Position numbers and translations under genes: made by a program. 64,000 nt of DNA from Maribacter thermophilus (GTDB lineage: Bacteria > Bacteroidota > Bacteroidia > Flavobacteriales > Flavobacteriaceae): positions 658,402-722,401 of the forward strand of contig NZ_LDAS01000001.1 of assembly GCF_001020565.1 (NCBI RefSeq), read 5' to 3'. The notes below the pieces were generated by a model. That model had not been told where the DNA came from. It saw only the letters and a program-made list of their open reading frames with translations, and searched no databases. How positions within the stretch are numbered: the first letter of the stretch is position 1; each line of letters opens with the position of its first letter. This document shows positions 45,982-56,930 of the stretch, piece after piece.

Positions 45982-46437
45982 TTATTCTAATTTTTTTGCA
46001 ATAGCGGAACAGGCTTCATTGATGAGATCAAATACGTTTTCAAATCCGTTAATAGAATCATAGTAAGGATCTGGCACTTCTTTTTCTGTACCGTCTATTT
46101 CATTAAGAAGCAATTTAACCTTGTTGCCATGGTGTGTACTATTGCTTAGCCTTAAGATGTTATTGTAATTGCTTTTGTCCATGGCGTAAATGATATCAAA
46201 ATCATCTAAGTCCTCGGGTCTAATTTTTCTGCAGATTTGATCGCTTATATCTATACCGTATTTGCTGGCAACTTTGATAGATCTAGGGTCCGGTGGGTTT
46301 CCGATATGGTAACCCCCCGTACCCGCAGAATCTACATAAACCTTATTAGGGTCAACCTTGCTTTTTAGTATGCCTTCGGCCAATGGTGACCTACAGATAT
46401 TTCCAAGGCAGACCATTAAAACTTTAGTCTTTATCAA
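45982..46437 (-). CDS. Low-molecular-weight protein tyrosine phosphatase
   Basis: A 151-residue phosphatase. P-loop CLGNICRS: Cys10 is the nucleophile, Arg16 binds the phosphate; Asp in PDPYYDS is the acid. Start codon is the TTG at 46437: the next ATG (46416) would begin at the P-loop and delete the first beta strand, so the TTG is needed. It begins three bases after the dnaA stop and six before the methylase. Targets may be tyrosine kinases of capsule synthesis (inference; none nearby). Confidence 0.92.
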   Translation of the reverse strand: MIKTKVLMVCLGNICRSPLAEGILKSKVDPNKVYVDSAGTGGYHIGNPPDPRSIKVASKYGIDISDQICRKIRPEDLDDFDIIYAMDKSNYNNILRLSNSTHHGNKVKLLLNEIDGTEKEVPDPYYDSINGFENVFDLINEACSAIAKKLE

Positions 46438-46440
46438 TGT

Positions 46441-47865
46441 TTATGAGAATTTCTTAGTAAGATCTTCTATGTATTTTCTGAACTGTTTGTCGGTTTCTGC
46501 AAGATTATCTACCGTTTTGCAAGCATGTAGTACGGTGGCATGGTCTCTTTTTCCAATTTGTGAACCAATACTCGCCAATGATGCTTTGGTAAATTTTTTG
46601 GCAAAGAACATTGCTAGTTGTCTCGCTTGTACGATATGTCTTTTTCTTGTTTTCGACTGCAGTGTTGCAACATCCATTTCAAAGTAATCGGAAACTACTT
46701 TTTGGATATAATCTATAGAAACTTCCCTTTTCGTGTTTTTCACGAATTTTTCGACCACCTGCTGCGCCAACTCTATGGTTACTTCTCTTTTATTAAGGGT
46801 GGACTGTGCTATCAATGAGATAATGGCACCTTCCAGCTCACGAATGTTCGTCTTAATATGTTTTGCGACATACTCGATAATGTCTTCCGGCATTTCCACA
46901 CCGTCTCTATAGAGTTTGTTCTTTAGGATAGAAATTCGGGTTTCGTAATCCGGACTCTGCAATTCTGCTGAAAGTCCCCACTTAAACCTGGACAACAAGC
47001 GCTGTTCAAAATCTTGCATATCAACCGGTGCCTTGTCGGAAGTCAATATTACCTGTTTTCCATTTTGGTGCAAATGGTTGAATATATGGAAGAAAACATC
47101 TTGTGTTCCCGATTTTCCGGATAAGAACTGTACGTCATCGATAATCAATACATCTATCAATTGATAGAAGTGGATGAAATCGTTTCTTGTGTTCTTTTTT
47201 ACCGACTCTATATATTGTTGAGTAAATTTTTCTGCAGAGATGTAAAGAACGGTCCTTTCAGGGTACTTGTCTTTTATCTCCACGCCTATAGCATGCGCCA
47301 AATGCGTTTTCCCTAGTCCAACACCTCCAAATACCAATAAAGGATTAAAGGAAGTGCCGCCTGGTTTGTTGGCAACGGCCATACCGGCAGATCTGGCCAA
47401 TCTGTTAGAGTCGCCTTCCAGAAAATTATCAAAATTGTAATTTGGATTTAACTGCGATTCTATCTTAATGTTTCTTATACCCGGAATCACAAATGGATTC
47501 CTCAACTCAGGATTCTTTGATTTTATCGGAACGTCCATTTCTTGTGGCGCCATGTTACCTCTGTTCGAACTAGGAATTTTTTCGGTAAAAGGTTCCTTGT
47601 TGCCATAAGTGTTTTCCATTCTGATAATGTAGACCAACTTGGCTGATTCTCCCAATTGTTTAGTAAGCGCTACCTTCAAAAGTTTTACGTAATGCTCCTC
47701 AAGCCATTCGTAGAAAAATTTACTGGGAACTTGAATGCTTAGCGCATTATCCGATAATTTAATTGGTTTAATAGGCTCAAACCAAGTTTTGAATGCCTGC
47801 GGTTGGATATTATCTTTGATAAATATCAAACAGTTTTTCCAAACGGAATTAGCAGTAACACTCAT
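46441..47865 (-). CDS. dnaA: Chromosomal replication initiator DnaA
   Basis: A 474-residue AAA+ protein that opens oriC. N-terminal DnaB-interaction domain (1-80), linker (80-130), AAA+ core with Walker A GGVGLGKT (180-187), LIIDDVQFL as Walker B, and the C-terminal DNA-binding domain with the signature RDHATVLHA. No dnaN or cluster of DnaA boxes is adjacent, so the origin is not here. First gene of a three-gene minus-strand unit. Confidence 0.98.
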   Translation of the reverse strand: MSVTANSVWKNCLIFIKDNIQPQAFKTWFEPIKPIKLSDNALSIQVPSKFFYEWLEEHYVKLLKVALTKQLGESAKLVYIIRMENTYGNKEPFTEKIPSSNRGNMAPQEMDVPIKSKNPELRNPFVIPGIRNIKIESQLNPNYNFDNFLEGDSNRLARSAGMAVANKPGGTSFNPLLVFGGVGLGKTHLAHAIGVEIKDKYPERTVLYISAEKFTQQYIESVKKNTRNDFIHFYQLIDVLIIDDVQFLSGKSGTQDVFFHIFNHLHQNGKQVILTSDKAPVDMQDFEQRLLSRFKWGLSAELQSPDYETRISILKNKLYRDGVEMPEDIIEYVAKHIKTNIRELEGAIISLIAQSTLNKREVTIELAQQVVEKFVKNTKREVSIDYIQKVVSDYFEMDVATLQSKTRKRHIVQARQLAMFFAKKFTKASLASIGSQIGKRDHATVLHACKTVDNLAETDKQFRKYIEDLTKKFS

Positions 47866-48070
47866 AATAAAAAAAAGCTCTAGTTAATGGTTATAAATTA
47901 ATCAAATCAATACCAGGTAAGAGTAATTGAGTTGATTCTGTCAAGCGGACAAATATGTGAACAAAAATTCTAAAAAAAAAATCAATCTCTATTGAATTTG
48001 ACCTTTTTTTTTCTCATGTTCATTGTCTCGCTGGGGGAGCATTAAATATATAGTTTTTACTTTTAATAAT

Positions 48071-48466
48071 ATGGAAATAAATGAAATTTCTTTTCGGGTA
48101 AGATACGGTGAGACCGATCAGATGGGCGTAGTCTATTATGGTAATTATGCCCAATACCTAGAGATGGGAAGAGTAGAGTGGTTAAGGGCTTTGGGGATTT
48201 CTTATAAAGATATGGAAGAAAAAGGTGTGATGCTTCCGGTGGTAAGTCTTCAGATAAAATATTTCAATCCGGCTAAGTACGATGATTTGATTACCGTACG
48301 TACTTCCCTGAAAAAAATACCGTCTGTCCGAATAGAATTTGATTACACCATTTTAAATGAAAAAGGGGAGGTTTTGGTAGAGGCCAATACTGTGTTGGCG
48401 TTTATGGATTCTGAAAGAAAAAGGCCCATAAAATGTCCGGATTATATTTTGGAAAAACTAAAGTGA
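48071..48466 (+). CDS. Acyl-CoA thioesterase (hot-dog fold, YbgC-like)
   Basis: A 131-residue cytoplasmic enzyme that hydrolyses acyl-CoA esters. Active-site pattern: RVRYGETDQMGVVYYGNYAQY, with the Asp and Tyr of the YbgC/4HBT family, then LEMGRVEWLRALG. ATG 48071 chosen over the upstream TTG at 48023, because the extra residues are not family-like. It stands alone, divergent from dnaA and convergent with the YigZ gene. Confidence 0.93.
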   Translation: MEINEISFRVRYGETDQMGVVYYGNYAQYLEMGRVEWLRALGISYKDMEEKGVMLPVVSLQIKYFNPAKYDDLITVRTSLKKIPSVRIEFDYTILNEKGEVLVEANTVLAFMDSERKRPIKCPDYILEKLK

Positions 48467-48469
48467 TAA

Positions 48470-48490
48470 AAAAATACAAGTGGTATTTTT
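48470..48490. terminator. AT-rich hairpin between thioesterase and YigZ
   Basis: AAAAATAC (48470-48477), loop AAGTG, GTATTTTT (48483-48490). Weak and AT-rich; could work both ways. Confidence 0.45.
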
Positions 48491-49097
48491 AAGTGGATAT
48501 TTCTATTTTGTGATAGGCCTTCAATAATTTTTTTATTTTTTCGAAAGCTGTCTGCCGTACCGATATGACAAGCTCACATTTAAGGTGCATTTCTTGGGAT
48601 ATGATTTCCAGTTGGTGCTTTTTTATAAATCGCATTACAATATCCATTTCTTCGTAGCTAAAACGAAGTGTAATTTGCTTTTGAAGAATCTCTTCCTTTA
48701 TTGTAGAGTTTTCCAATGTTAGTTTGGCAGTTTCCCTGTAGGCGCTTATCAGTCCTCCGACACCTAATTTAGTTCCGCCGAAGATTCGCGCGACGGCCAC
48801 TAATATATTCGTTAGGTTATAAGATTGTATTTGCCCGTAGATGGGCATTCCTGCGGTATTGTTGGGTTCTCCGTCGTCATTGGCTCTATAGGTGGGGCTT
48901 TCTACTCCAATTTGCCATGCGTAGCAAACGTGATTCGCGGAGGGGTGTTTTGCTTTTAGGTTTTCGATAATGTCTTTAACCTCTTCCTCTTGCTTTATAG
49001 GAAAGGCATAGCCGTAAAACTTACTTTTCTTTTCCTTAAAAAGGATTTCTTCTGAAGGTTTTGCTATAGTTTTATATATGTCCGAAGCTTTCTTCAT
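48489..49097 (-). CDS. YigZ/IMPACT family protein
   Basis: A 202-residue protein. UPF0029/IMPACT N-terminal domain (about 15-125) with KKSKFYGYAFP, ANDDGEPNNTAGMPI and RIFGGTKLGVGGLISAY, then a C-terminal domain of unknown role. Family members are linked to proline-peptide or translation control; the biochemical role is unclear. ATG at 49097 is one base after the EamA stop; a longer TTG form would overlap EamA. Confidence 0.92.
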   Translation of the reverse strand: MKKASDIYKTIAKPSEEILFKEKKSKFYGYAFPIKQEEEVKDIIENLKAKHPSANHVCYAWQIGVESPTYRANDDGEPNNTAGMPIYGQIQSYNLTNILVAVARIFGGTKLGVGGLISAYRETAKLTLENSTIKEEILQKQITLRFSYEEMDIVMRFIKKHQLEIISQEMHLKCELVISVRQTAFEKIKKLLKAYHKIEIST

Positions 49098-49098
49098 T

Positions 49099-49989
49099 TT
49101 ACAAAAGTAAAAGGGTTTGTAATTTATTGCCAAAGGCTACGAGGATGATACTAATGACAGATAGCCCTATCCCGACCCAATTCTTAGGGCTTATTTTTTC
49201 TTTGAATAGGGCAATACCAAGTAAGGTGGATAACATTACAATGGCAACATTGTTCAATGTGAATATTGAAGCACTGTTTAAAATGTTTGAATCCAAGGCT
49301 TTCATTAAGAAGTAAATAGAAAAATAATTAGGAATGCCCAGACAGATTCCTCCAAGAATGTTTTTTATGTTGATTTTGATTTGTTCTTTTAGAGTCTTAA
49401 AAGCAATAAATAGGATTCCAGTGCAAGCTGCTGACCCGAAAACAATAGCGGAAAATAAAGGGTATTCCGTTTCTTTAATATGGGTTTCTTGAGTGTATTT
49501 AATGCAGGTGTCTATAATGCCCGATCCTAAAAAGACAAGTGAGGGGAGTAGTAGTGCGCGCTTATTGGTAATGGTGTTTTTGTCTTTTGTAGAGGCTAAA
49601 TAAACAGCTGATAATGCTAGGATTATTCCGCCTATTTGAAGGTGGCTCAAGTGTTCCGAATATATGGCCACCCCAAATAATACCGGTAGCACCAATGACA
49701 TTTTTGTAGCTATGGATGCTGCCGAAACACCGATTTTTTGAGAAGTGGCGGCCATTAGGTTAAATACGATGATAAATAGTATTCCTAATGCCAAAGTACT
49801 TAAAAACCAGGGTTTTGTCGGTATTTCGGAGATATTTATCGTTTCATTGTAAAAGTATAGTCCTGCGCAACAGGCAACTATATAATTAATAACAATGGCG
49901 TATAGGGTTTGTATGTGGAATTTTTTGTAAAGTTTAAAAACTACAAAAATTAGACTGGATGAGAGGATGCTTAAGCCTAAATATTGCAT
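49099..49989 (-). CDS. EamA/DMT family transporter
   Basis: A 296-residue inner-membrane protein with about ten hydrophobic segments in two EamA repeats. The family pattern KMSLVLPVLFGVAIYSEHL and NNVAIVMLSTLLGIALFKEKIS is clear. Typical roles are export of amino acids or other metabolites; cargo unknown. It overlaps the HAD gene by one base (stop and start share T at 49989), so it is part of the ribD-HAD-EamA-YigZ unit. Confidence 0.9.
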   Translation of the reverse strand: MQYLGLSILSSSLIFVVFKLYKKFHIQTLYAIVINYIVACCAGLYFYNETINISEIPTKPWFLSTLALGILFIIVFNLMAATSQKIGVSAASIATKMSLVLPVLFGVAIYSEHLSHLQIGGIILALSAVYLASTKDKNTITNKRALLLPSLVFLGSGIIDTCIKYTQETHIKETEYPLFSAIVFGSAACTGILFIAFKTLKEQIKINIKNILGGICLGIPNYFSIYFLMKALDSNILNSASIFTLNNVAIVMLSTLLGIALFKEKISPKNWVGIGLSVISIILVAFGNKLQTLLLL

Positions 49990-50591
49990 TATAGTTTATC
50001 TTTTAGTGCAATTATGTCCTCTTTTCCAACTTGTAGGTTCCAACAACGTATTCCTAATTGCGAAGCGCTGTCAGTGTTTTCTTGGGTGTCGTCCACAAAA
50101 AAGGTTTCATTGGCTTTTAGTCCATTTTTTTCTAATACAAATTGATAAATGGCTGCATCGGGTTTCCGCATATTGATAAGGTGCGAAAGGTAGAACCTTT
50201 CGAAGCAGTTTTTAAACTTTTCATAGCGCCCTGTCCCCATGTTTTTTATTACCTGTTCTATGTGAAGTTCATTGGTGTTGCTTAATAAGAACAATCGGTA
50301 TGTGCCTTCAGACGCTAAAGTGGAAATAAAATCCAATCGGTATTCTGGAAAATCGAGTATAATGGAATTCCAGGCTTCGATTATTTTGTTTGGAGTGGCC
50401 TGGGGGTAAATTTGATTTATCCTGTTGATGAATTCTTGGGTAGACACTAATCCTGTTTCGTATTGTTGTCCTAGAATTTCCAATTCTTTGGTTGGTGTTG
50501 TAAAACCAAAAAGTGACATTTTCTTGAATACGGCCTTTTTGTCCAAGTTTATGAAAATGTCACCAAAATCAAATATGATGTTCTTGATCAT
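49989..50591 (-). CDS. HAD-superfamily hydrolase (YihX-like)
   Basis: A 200-residue phosphatase-fold protein. Motif I IIFDFGDIF keeps Asp8 as nucleophile but has Gly at the second position of DxD, as in YihX-type HADs; motif II LLSNTNELH, Lys in MRKPD and motif III FVDDTQEN are present. In this family several members are sugar-phosphate or flavin-nucleotide phosphatases; here its link to ribD makes a role in FMN-pathway dephosphorylation worth considering (inference). Overlaps ribD by 23 bases. Confidence 0.88.
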   Translation of the reverse strand: MIKNIIFDFGDIFINLDKKAVFKKMSLFGFTTPTKELEILGQQYETGLVSTQEFINRINQIYPQATPNKIIEAWNSIILDFPEYRLDFISTLASEGTYRLFLLSNTNELHIEQVIKNMGTGRYEKFKNCFERFYLSHLINMRKPDAAIYQFVLEKNGLKANETFFVDDTQENTDSASQLGIRCWNLQVGKEDIIALKDKL

Positions 50592-51666
50592 TTCTTAAGG
50601 TTGTTAATTGGTCGTTTATCAGTTGTTGTTTATGAAGGACGGTTCCTTTTATGGAGGGTGCTTTAATTCCGTTTTTAAATGTTGAGTTGCCGGTAAAAAT
50701 TCTTGCTTCGTCCCATAAGTTTGCATCGATAAAGCTCTGTAGTGTCGTGGAGCCTCCTTCTACAATAATACTCTGAATGTTTGATTCATGTAGGGTTTTG
50801 CAGATATTTATAATAGTATTTTTTGAATAATCAATATACTTATAATCAGTGTATTGTGATATTTTATGTTCTTTTTTACTTGAAGTTAATATAATAGTGT
50901 TTTGATTGTTTTTGTGGATATGGTAGTTGGAGGGTATTTTTAGGTTTTTGTCCAAAACTATCCTTATTGGGTTTTTTCCGGACCAAGAGCGAACGTCTAA
51001 TTTTGGGTTATCTTCAAGTGCGGTTTTTGTGCCTATCAGTATGCCTTGTTCTTCGCTACGCCATTTATGCACTAGTTGTCTGGATATGTTGTTGGTTATC
51101 CAGAAAGGTTCAGGGTTGTTTGTGCTACGCATTTCTTTGGAAGGAGCTATGAAGCCATCCGCTGTTTCCGCCCATTTTAAAACAATATAGGGGCGTTTTT
51201 TTTCGTGAAAGGTTAAAAATCGTTTATGGTGTTCTCGGCATTCTTCTTGTAAAACCCCAATAATGACCTCGCATCCTGCGTTTTTTAGTATTTCTATGCC
51301 TTTGCCCGCGACTTTTGTGTGAGGATCTTTTAGGCCTATTACAACTTTGGGGATTTTATGTTCTACGATAAGGTTGGCACAGGGCGGTGTTTTACCGTAA
51401 TGTGAGCATGGTTCTAAAGTAACGTATAGTGTAGATTTTTTTAAAAGCTTTTTATTGTGCACACTTTCAATGGCGTTGACTTCGGCATGGGGTCCTCCAA
51501 AAGCACTGGTGAACCCTTCTCCTATGACCGTGTTATTATAAACTATTACAGCACCTACCATAGGGTTTGGAGCTGTTTTTCCTAGGCTACATTTCGCGAT
51601 CTGTATGCATCTGCGCATATACTTTTCGTCAATTACACTTGTATTTTGTACTGTTGCCCTTTGCAT
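50569..51666 (-). CDS. ribD: Riboflavin biosynthesis deaminase/reductase
   Basis: A 365-residue bifunctional enzyme that deaminates and then reduces the pyrimidine intermediate of riboflavin. Deaminase: His60-Ala-Glu62 (zinc and acid), Cys87 and Cys96 in PCSHYGKTPPC. Reductase: about 155-365 with WAETADGFIA, WRSEEQGILIGTKTALEDNP and IIVEGGSTTLQSFI. No FMN riboswitch is seen in the leader. First gene of the unit with HAD, EamA and YigZ. Confidence 0.96.
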   Translation of the reverse strand: MQRATVQNTSVIDEKYMRRCIQIAKCSLGKTAPNPMVGAVIVYNNTVIGEGFTSAFGGPHAEVNAIESVHNKKLLKKSTLYVTLEPCSHYGKTPPCANLIVEHKIPKVVIGLKDPHTKVAGKGIEILKNAGCEVIIGVLQEECREHHKRFLTFHEKKRPYIVLKWAETADGFIAPSKEMRSTNNPEPFWITNNISRQLVHKWRSEEQGILIGTKTALEDNPKLDVRSWSGKNPIRIVLDKNLKIPSNYHIHKNNQNTIILTSSKKEHKISQYTDYKYIDYSKNTIINICKTLHESNIQSIIVEGGSTTLQSFIDANLWDEARIFTGNSTFKNGIKAPSIKGTVLHKQQLINDQLTTLRNDQEHHI

Positions 51667-51769
51667 TAGGTAGGTTTTATTTTTATTACTGTATCCCCTT
51701 TAGCATTTTATGCATTTCCTGTATCTTCACCCGTCAAAAATAGTACTTTAAAACTAGCTAGGGTAAACT

Positions 51770-52255
51770 ATGGAATCACCAGTTATAAGAGAAATAAAAA
51801 AAGAAGACAATGTGGCTGTGGCAAGAGTAGTTCGCAAAGTTTTGGAAGACCTCGGTGTTCCTAAAGTGGGTACGGCCTATGCCGATAAGGCTTTGGATAG
51901 TATGTTTGAAAATTACCAAAGGCCAAGGGCTAGTTATTTTGTGGTCGAAGATGGTCAAAAAATTATAGGCTGTGCCGGGGTGGCACCATTGGATAATTAC
52001 GAGGGCAATGTTTGTGAGCTGCAAAAGATGTACTTTTTAGAAGAGGCAAGGGGTAGGGGTATAGGTAGTAAGATGATTAAAATTTGCATGGAAAAAGCGA
52101 AGGATTATGGATTTGAAAAATGCTATCTTGAGACCATGCCGTATATGAAAATGGCACAGAGGCTGTATGTAAAAAATGGATTTGAATATTTAGATGCCCC
52201 GTTAGGCGATACAGGGCACTACTCTTGTCCGGTTTGGATGATAAAAGAGCTATAA
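51770..52255 (+). CDS. GNAT family N-acetyltransferase
   Basis: A 161-residue acetyltransferase. Acetyl-CoA loop EARGRGIGSKMI and the flanking ELQKMYFLEE and YVKNGFEYLD are standard GNAT. Substrate unknown. Lies two bases before prmC in the same direction; both are the start of a run of six genes that ends at 57229. Confidence 0.9.
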   Translation: MESPVIREIKKEDNVAVARVVRKVLEDLGVPKVGTAYADKALDSMFENYQRPRASYFVVEDGQKIIGCAGVAPLDNYEGNVCELQKMYFLEEARGRGIGSKMIKICMEKAKDYGFEKCYLETMPYMKMAQRLYVKNGFEYLDAPLGDTGHYSCPVWMIKEL

Positions 52256-52257
52256 CG

Positions 52258-53106
52258 ATGCAGTTAAAGGAGATTAGGGATATTTTTCACAAAGAACTGG
52301 ATGGCCTTTATGGGAAGCAGGAGGTTGCCAGTTTTTTTTATTTGCTGATCGAGCATTTTTTAGGTCTTCAACGTTTTGTATTGGCTTTAGAGCCGAATTT
52401 GGTTGTGGATAAAGAGGAAGAGGTGCCACTGTTTAGGGCATTGTCGCAGCTAAAGAGCTATGAGCCTGTACAGTATATTATTGGCTATGCCCATTTTATG
52501 GATATGGATTTTAAGGTGGCTCCCGGTGTGTTGATCCCGCGCCCAGAGACCGAAGAGCTGGTTATGTGGGTGTTGAACGATGTGAAAAAAACCGGTAGGG
52601 TGCCGTTGAAGGTTTTGGATCTGGGTACGGGCAGTGGTTGTATTTCGGTGTCGCTGGCCAAGAACTTGAAAAAGACAGAGGTTGTAGCTGTGGACATCTC
52701 GGAAGAGGCCTTAATAATTGCAAAGGAAAATGCGCTTAAGAATAATGTGGACGTTCGGTTTTTAAGGTCTGACATCTTGGCTTTAGATATTAAAGAGAAA
52801 TTTGATATAATTATATCTAATCCTCCATATGTTAGAGAGTTGGAGAAAAATGAAATGAAAAAAAATGTAATTGGTCACGAACCTGATTTGGCATTGTATG
52901 TGTCTAATGAAGACCCGTTGGTATTTTACAGGGCCATTGCAGAATTTTCAGTAAAACATTTAAAAACAGACGGTATTTTATACCTTGAGATCAATCAATA
53001 CCTTGGTAAGGAAACCGTAGATTTATTTAATATGGGCAATTTTAGAAAAGTGGAATTGCGAAAAGATATGTTTGGTAACGATCGTATGGTCAAAGTGGTA
53101 AAATAA
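52258..53106 (+). CDS. prmC: Peptide chain release factor N5-glutamine methyltransferase
   Basis: A 282-residue SAM-dependent enzyme that methylates the Gln of the GGQ motif in RF1 and RF2. SAM motif DLGTGSG (121-127) and catalytic NPPY (188-191) are both intact, preceded by the N-terminal five-helix domain with IPRPETEEL. Start at ATG 52258, two bases after the GNAT stop. Its TAATG end is shared with the next start. Confidence 0.96.
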   Translation: MQLKEIRDIFHKELDGLYGKQEVASFFYLLIEHFLGLQRFVLALEPNLVVDKEEEVPLFRALSQLKSYEPVQYIIGYAHFMDMDFKVAPGVLIPRPETEELVMWVLNDVKKTGRVPLKVLDLGTGSGCISVSLAKNLKKTEVVAVDISEEALIIAKENALKNNVDVRFLRSDILALDIKEKFDIIISNPPYVRELEKNEMKKNVIGHEPDLALYVSNEDPLVFYRAIAEFSVKHLKTDGILYLEINQYLGKETVDLFNMGNFRKVELRKDMFGNDRMVKVVK

Positions 53107-53687
53107 TGGAGAGTATCGTTGTTTTTTGTGGTAGTAGCGAAGGTGGTTCAAGTATTTTTGCAGAGCAGGCTTATGTTTTAGGTAAAACCTTGGCGGCAAA
53201 GAATATGACTTTGGTGTACGGGGGTGCAAAAATAGGTGTCATGGGTAAAGTGGCGCAAGGAGTTTTGGAAAATAATGGTCGTGTGGTTGGGGTGATTCCC
53301 GAATTTTTAAAAATAAAAGAGGTGGTTCATGAAAACCTTTCAGATCTTATAGTTACCCAAAACATGCATGAACGTAAATTAAAAATGCACGAGTTGTCGG
53401 ATGCAATAATTATGCTTCCTGGGGGCTTTGGCACTTTAGAAGAGTTTTTTGAAATGTTGACATGGTCTCAGTTGGGGCTACATCAATATCCGATAGGTGT
53501 CTTAAATGTGGATGGTTTTTATGACGAGTTATTGCAGATGTTGTGGAAAATGGTTGATAAGGGGTTTGTTAAAGAAACGGATTATAGGTCCATTTTGGTG
53601 GATGACAATGTTTATGGATTGTTGGGGAAAATGGAAAATTACGCACCGCAATCGGTTCCGAAATGGATAAATAAAGAACAGTTGTAA
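53106..53687 (+). CDS. LOG family (TIGR00730) protein, likely nucleotide 5'-monophosphate phosphoribohydrolase
   Basis: A 193-residue cytoplasmic protein of the lysine-decarboxylase-like fold. Family motifs: VFCGSSEGG start, VYGGAKIGVMGKVA, and the catalytic PGGFGTLEEFFE (about 102-113). Proven members remove the base from nucleoside monophosphates or release cytokinins; the old name lysine decarboxylase is wrong. Translation is coupled to prmC (TAATG) and ligA begins directly after its stop. Confidence 0.94.
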   Translation: MESIVVFCGSSEGGSSIFAEQAYVLGKTLAAKNMTLVYGGAKIGVMGKVAQGVLENNGRVVGVIPEFLKIKEVVHENLSDLIVTQNMHERKLKMHELSDAIIMLPGGFGTLEEFFEMLTWSQLGLHQYPIGVLNVDGFYDELLQMLWKMVDKGFVKETDYRSILVDDNVYGLLGKMENYAPQSVPKWINKEQL

Positions 53688-55682
<1,995 letters not shown>

Positions 55683-55691
55683 TATCAGGAT

Positions 55692-56930
55692 ATGGATTAT
55701 TTTATAATTAGCGCGGTTTTGGTATCTATATCTGCCGCTTTTGGTTACATTAATGTACGTTTTCTTAAACTGCCCAATACAATAGGGCTTATGTTGATTA
55801 CCATTGTATTTACATTGGCGGTGTTTGCTGTTAGCTTTGTTGACGATACGTTGTTAAATGCCGAAAAGTATATCATTACACATATCGATTTTAGAACGGT
55901 GTTGTTGGATATTATGCTGAGTTTTTTACTTTTTGCGGGTGCTTTGCATACCAATTTTGAACAATTAAAAGTACAACGCTGGCCCATTTTGGTTTTTTCT
56001 ACCTTGGGGGTGTTGGTGTCTACCTTTTTGGTAGGAACGTTTGTTTATTATATGCTTCAGTTGTTTCAAATGAACGTGCAGTTTGTTTATTGTTTGTTGT
56101 TTGGTGCCTTGATTTCTCCGACCGACCCTATTGCCGTACTCGGTATTTTAAAGCAGGCGGGAGCACCTAAAAAATTGGAGACAAAAATAGTGGGGGAGTC
56201 CCTTTTTAACGATGGTGTAGGCGTAGTGGTGTTCTTAACGATATTTCAATTGGCGTCATCGGGTAGCTCTGAGTTTGAGCCAATGGCCATTCTAGAATTG
56301 TTCGGGGTAGAGGTCATAGGTGGAATTGCATTAGGTCTGTTTGCCGGTTGGATTACCTATAGGTTAATGCGCTCCATAGACGATTATGATATTGAGGTAA
56401 TCATTACCCTGGCAGCAGTTATGATGGGTACCGTGGTAGCTCAAAAACTTCATGTTTCCGCACCATTGGCGATGGTTACGGCAGGCTTGGTCGTGGGTAA
56501 TGATACCGTACGTAATTCGGCAATGTCCGAGACTACTGAAACTTATGTGGACAAATTTTGGGAGTTGTTGGATATTTTATTGAATACTTTGTTGTTTGTG
56601 CTTATTGGTATGGAGATGTTGGTGATTAGTTTTGAAACCAGTTATGTCGTGGCTGGTTTGGTGGCCATTCCCATTGTCTTGCTTTGTAGATATTTAAGTT
56701 TATTGTTACCTATAAAGTTTTTTCAGGAAAAACTTGACTTTGTTCCTGGAACCAATTTGGTTATGACATGGGGCGGATTACGAGGGGGTATTTCCATAGC
56801 CCTGGCTTTGGGGTTGACCGAGGCAATGCACAGAGATTTGTTTTTGGTGATCACATACATTGTAGTCGTATTTTCTATTATTGTACAAGGGCTTACGGTG
56901 GGTAAATTGGTAAAAAGAGTAACAACATGA
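55692..56930 (+). CDS. NhaP/CPA1-type sodium:proton antiporter
   Basis: A 412-residue inner-membrane antiporter with about 12 hydrophobic segments. Family pattern: GALISPTDPIAVLG, the key FNDGVGVVVF (transport Asp), and MTWGGLRGGISIALALG near the end. It exchanges sodium or potassium for protons and helps pH and salt control. Ends with an ATGA overlap with the small gene that follows, so both are made from one message. Confidence 0.93.
   Translation: MDYFIISAVLVSISAAFGYINVRFLKLPNTIGLMLITIVFTLAVFAVSFVDDTLLNAEKYIITHIDFRTVLLDIMLSFLLFAGALHTNFEQLKVQRWPILVFSTLGVLVSTFLVGTFVYYMLQLFQMNVQFVYCLLFGALISPTDPIAVLGILKQAGAPKKLETKIVGESLFNDGVGVVVFLTIFQLASSGSSEFEPMAILELFGVEVIGGIALGLFAGWITYRLMRSIDDYDIEVIITLAAVMMGTVVAQKLHVSAPLAMVTAGLVVGNDTVRNSAMSETTETYVDKFWELLDILLNTLLFVLIGMEMLVISFETSYVVAGLVAIPIVLLCRYLSLLLPIKFFQEKLDFVPGTNLVMTWGGLRGGISIALALGLTEAMHRDLFLVITYIVVVFSIIVQGLTVGKLVKRVTT

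Noticed and set aside
47866-48070. Possible chromosomal origin beside dnaA
   Set aside because: No cluster of DnaA boxes (TTATCCACA type) in the gap; single matches at about 38089 (one mismatch) and 52404-52412 (inside prmC) are chance. No dnaN next to dnaA.
50569-51760. FMN riboswitch for ribD
   Set aside because: The short leader before 51666 has none of the RFN element's conserved blocks.
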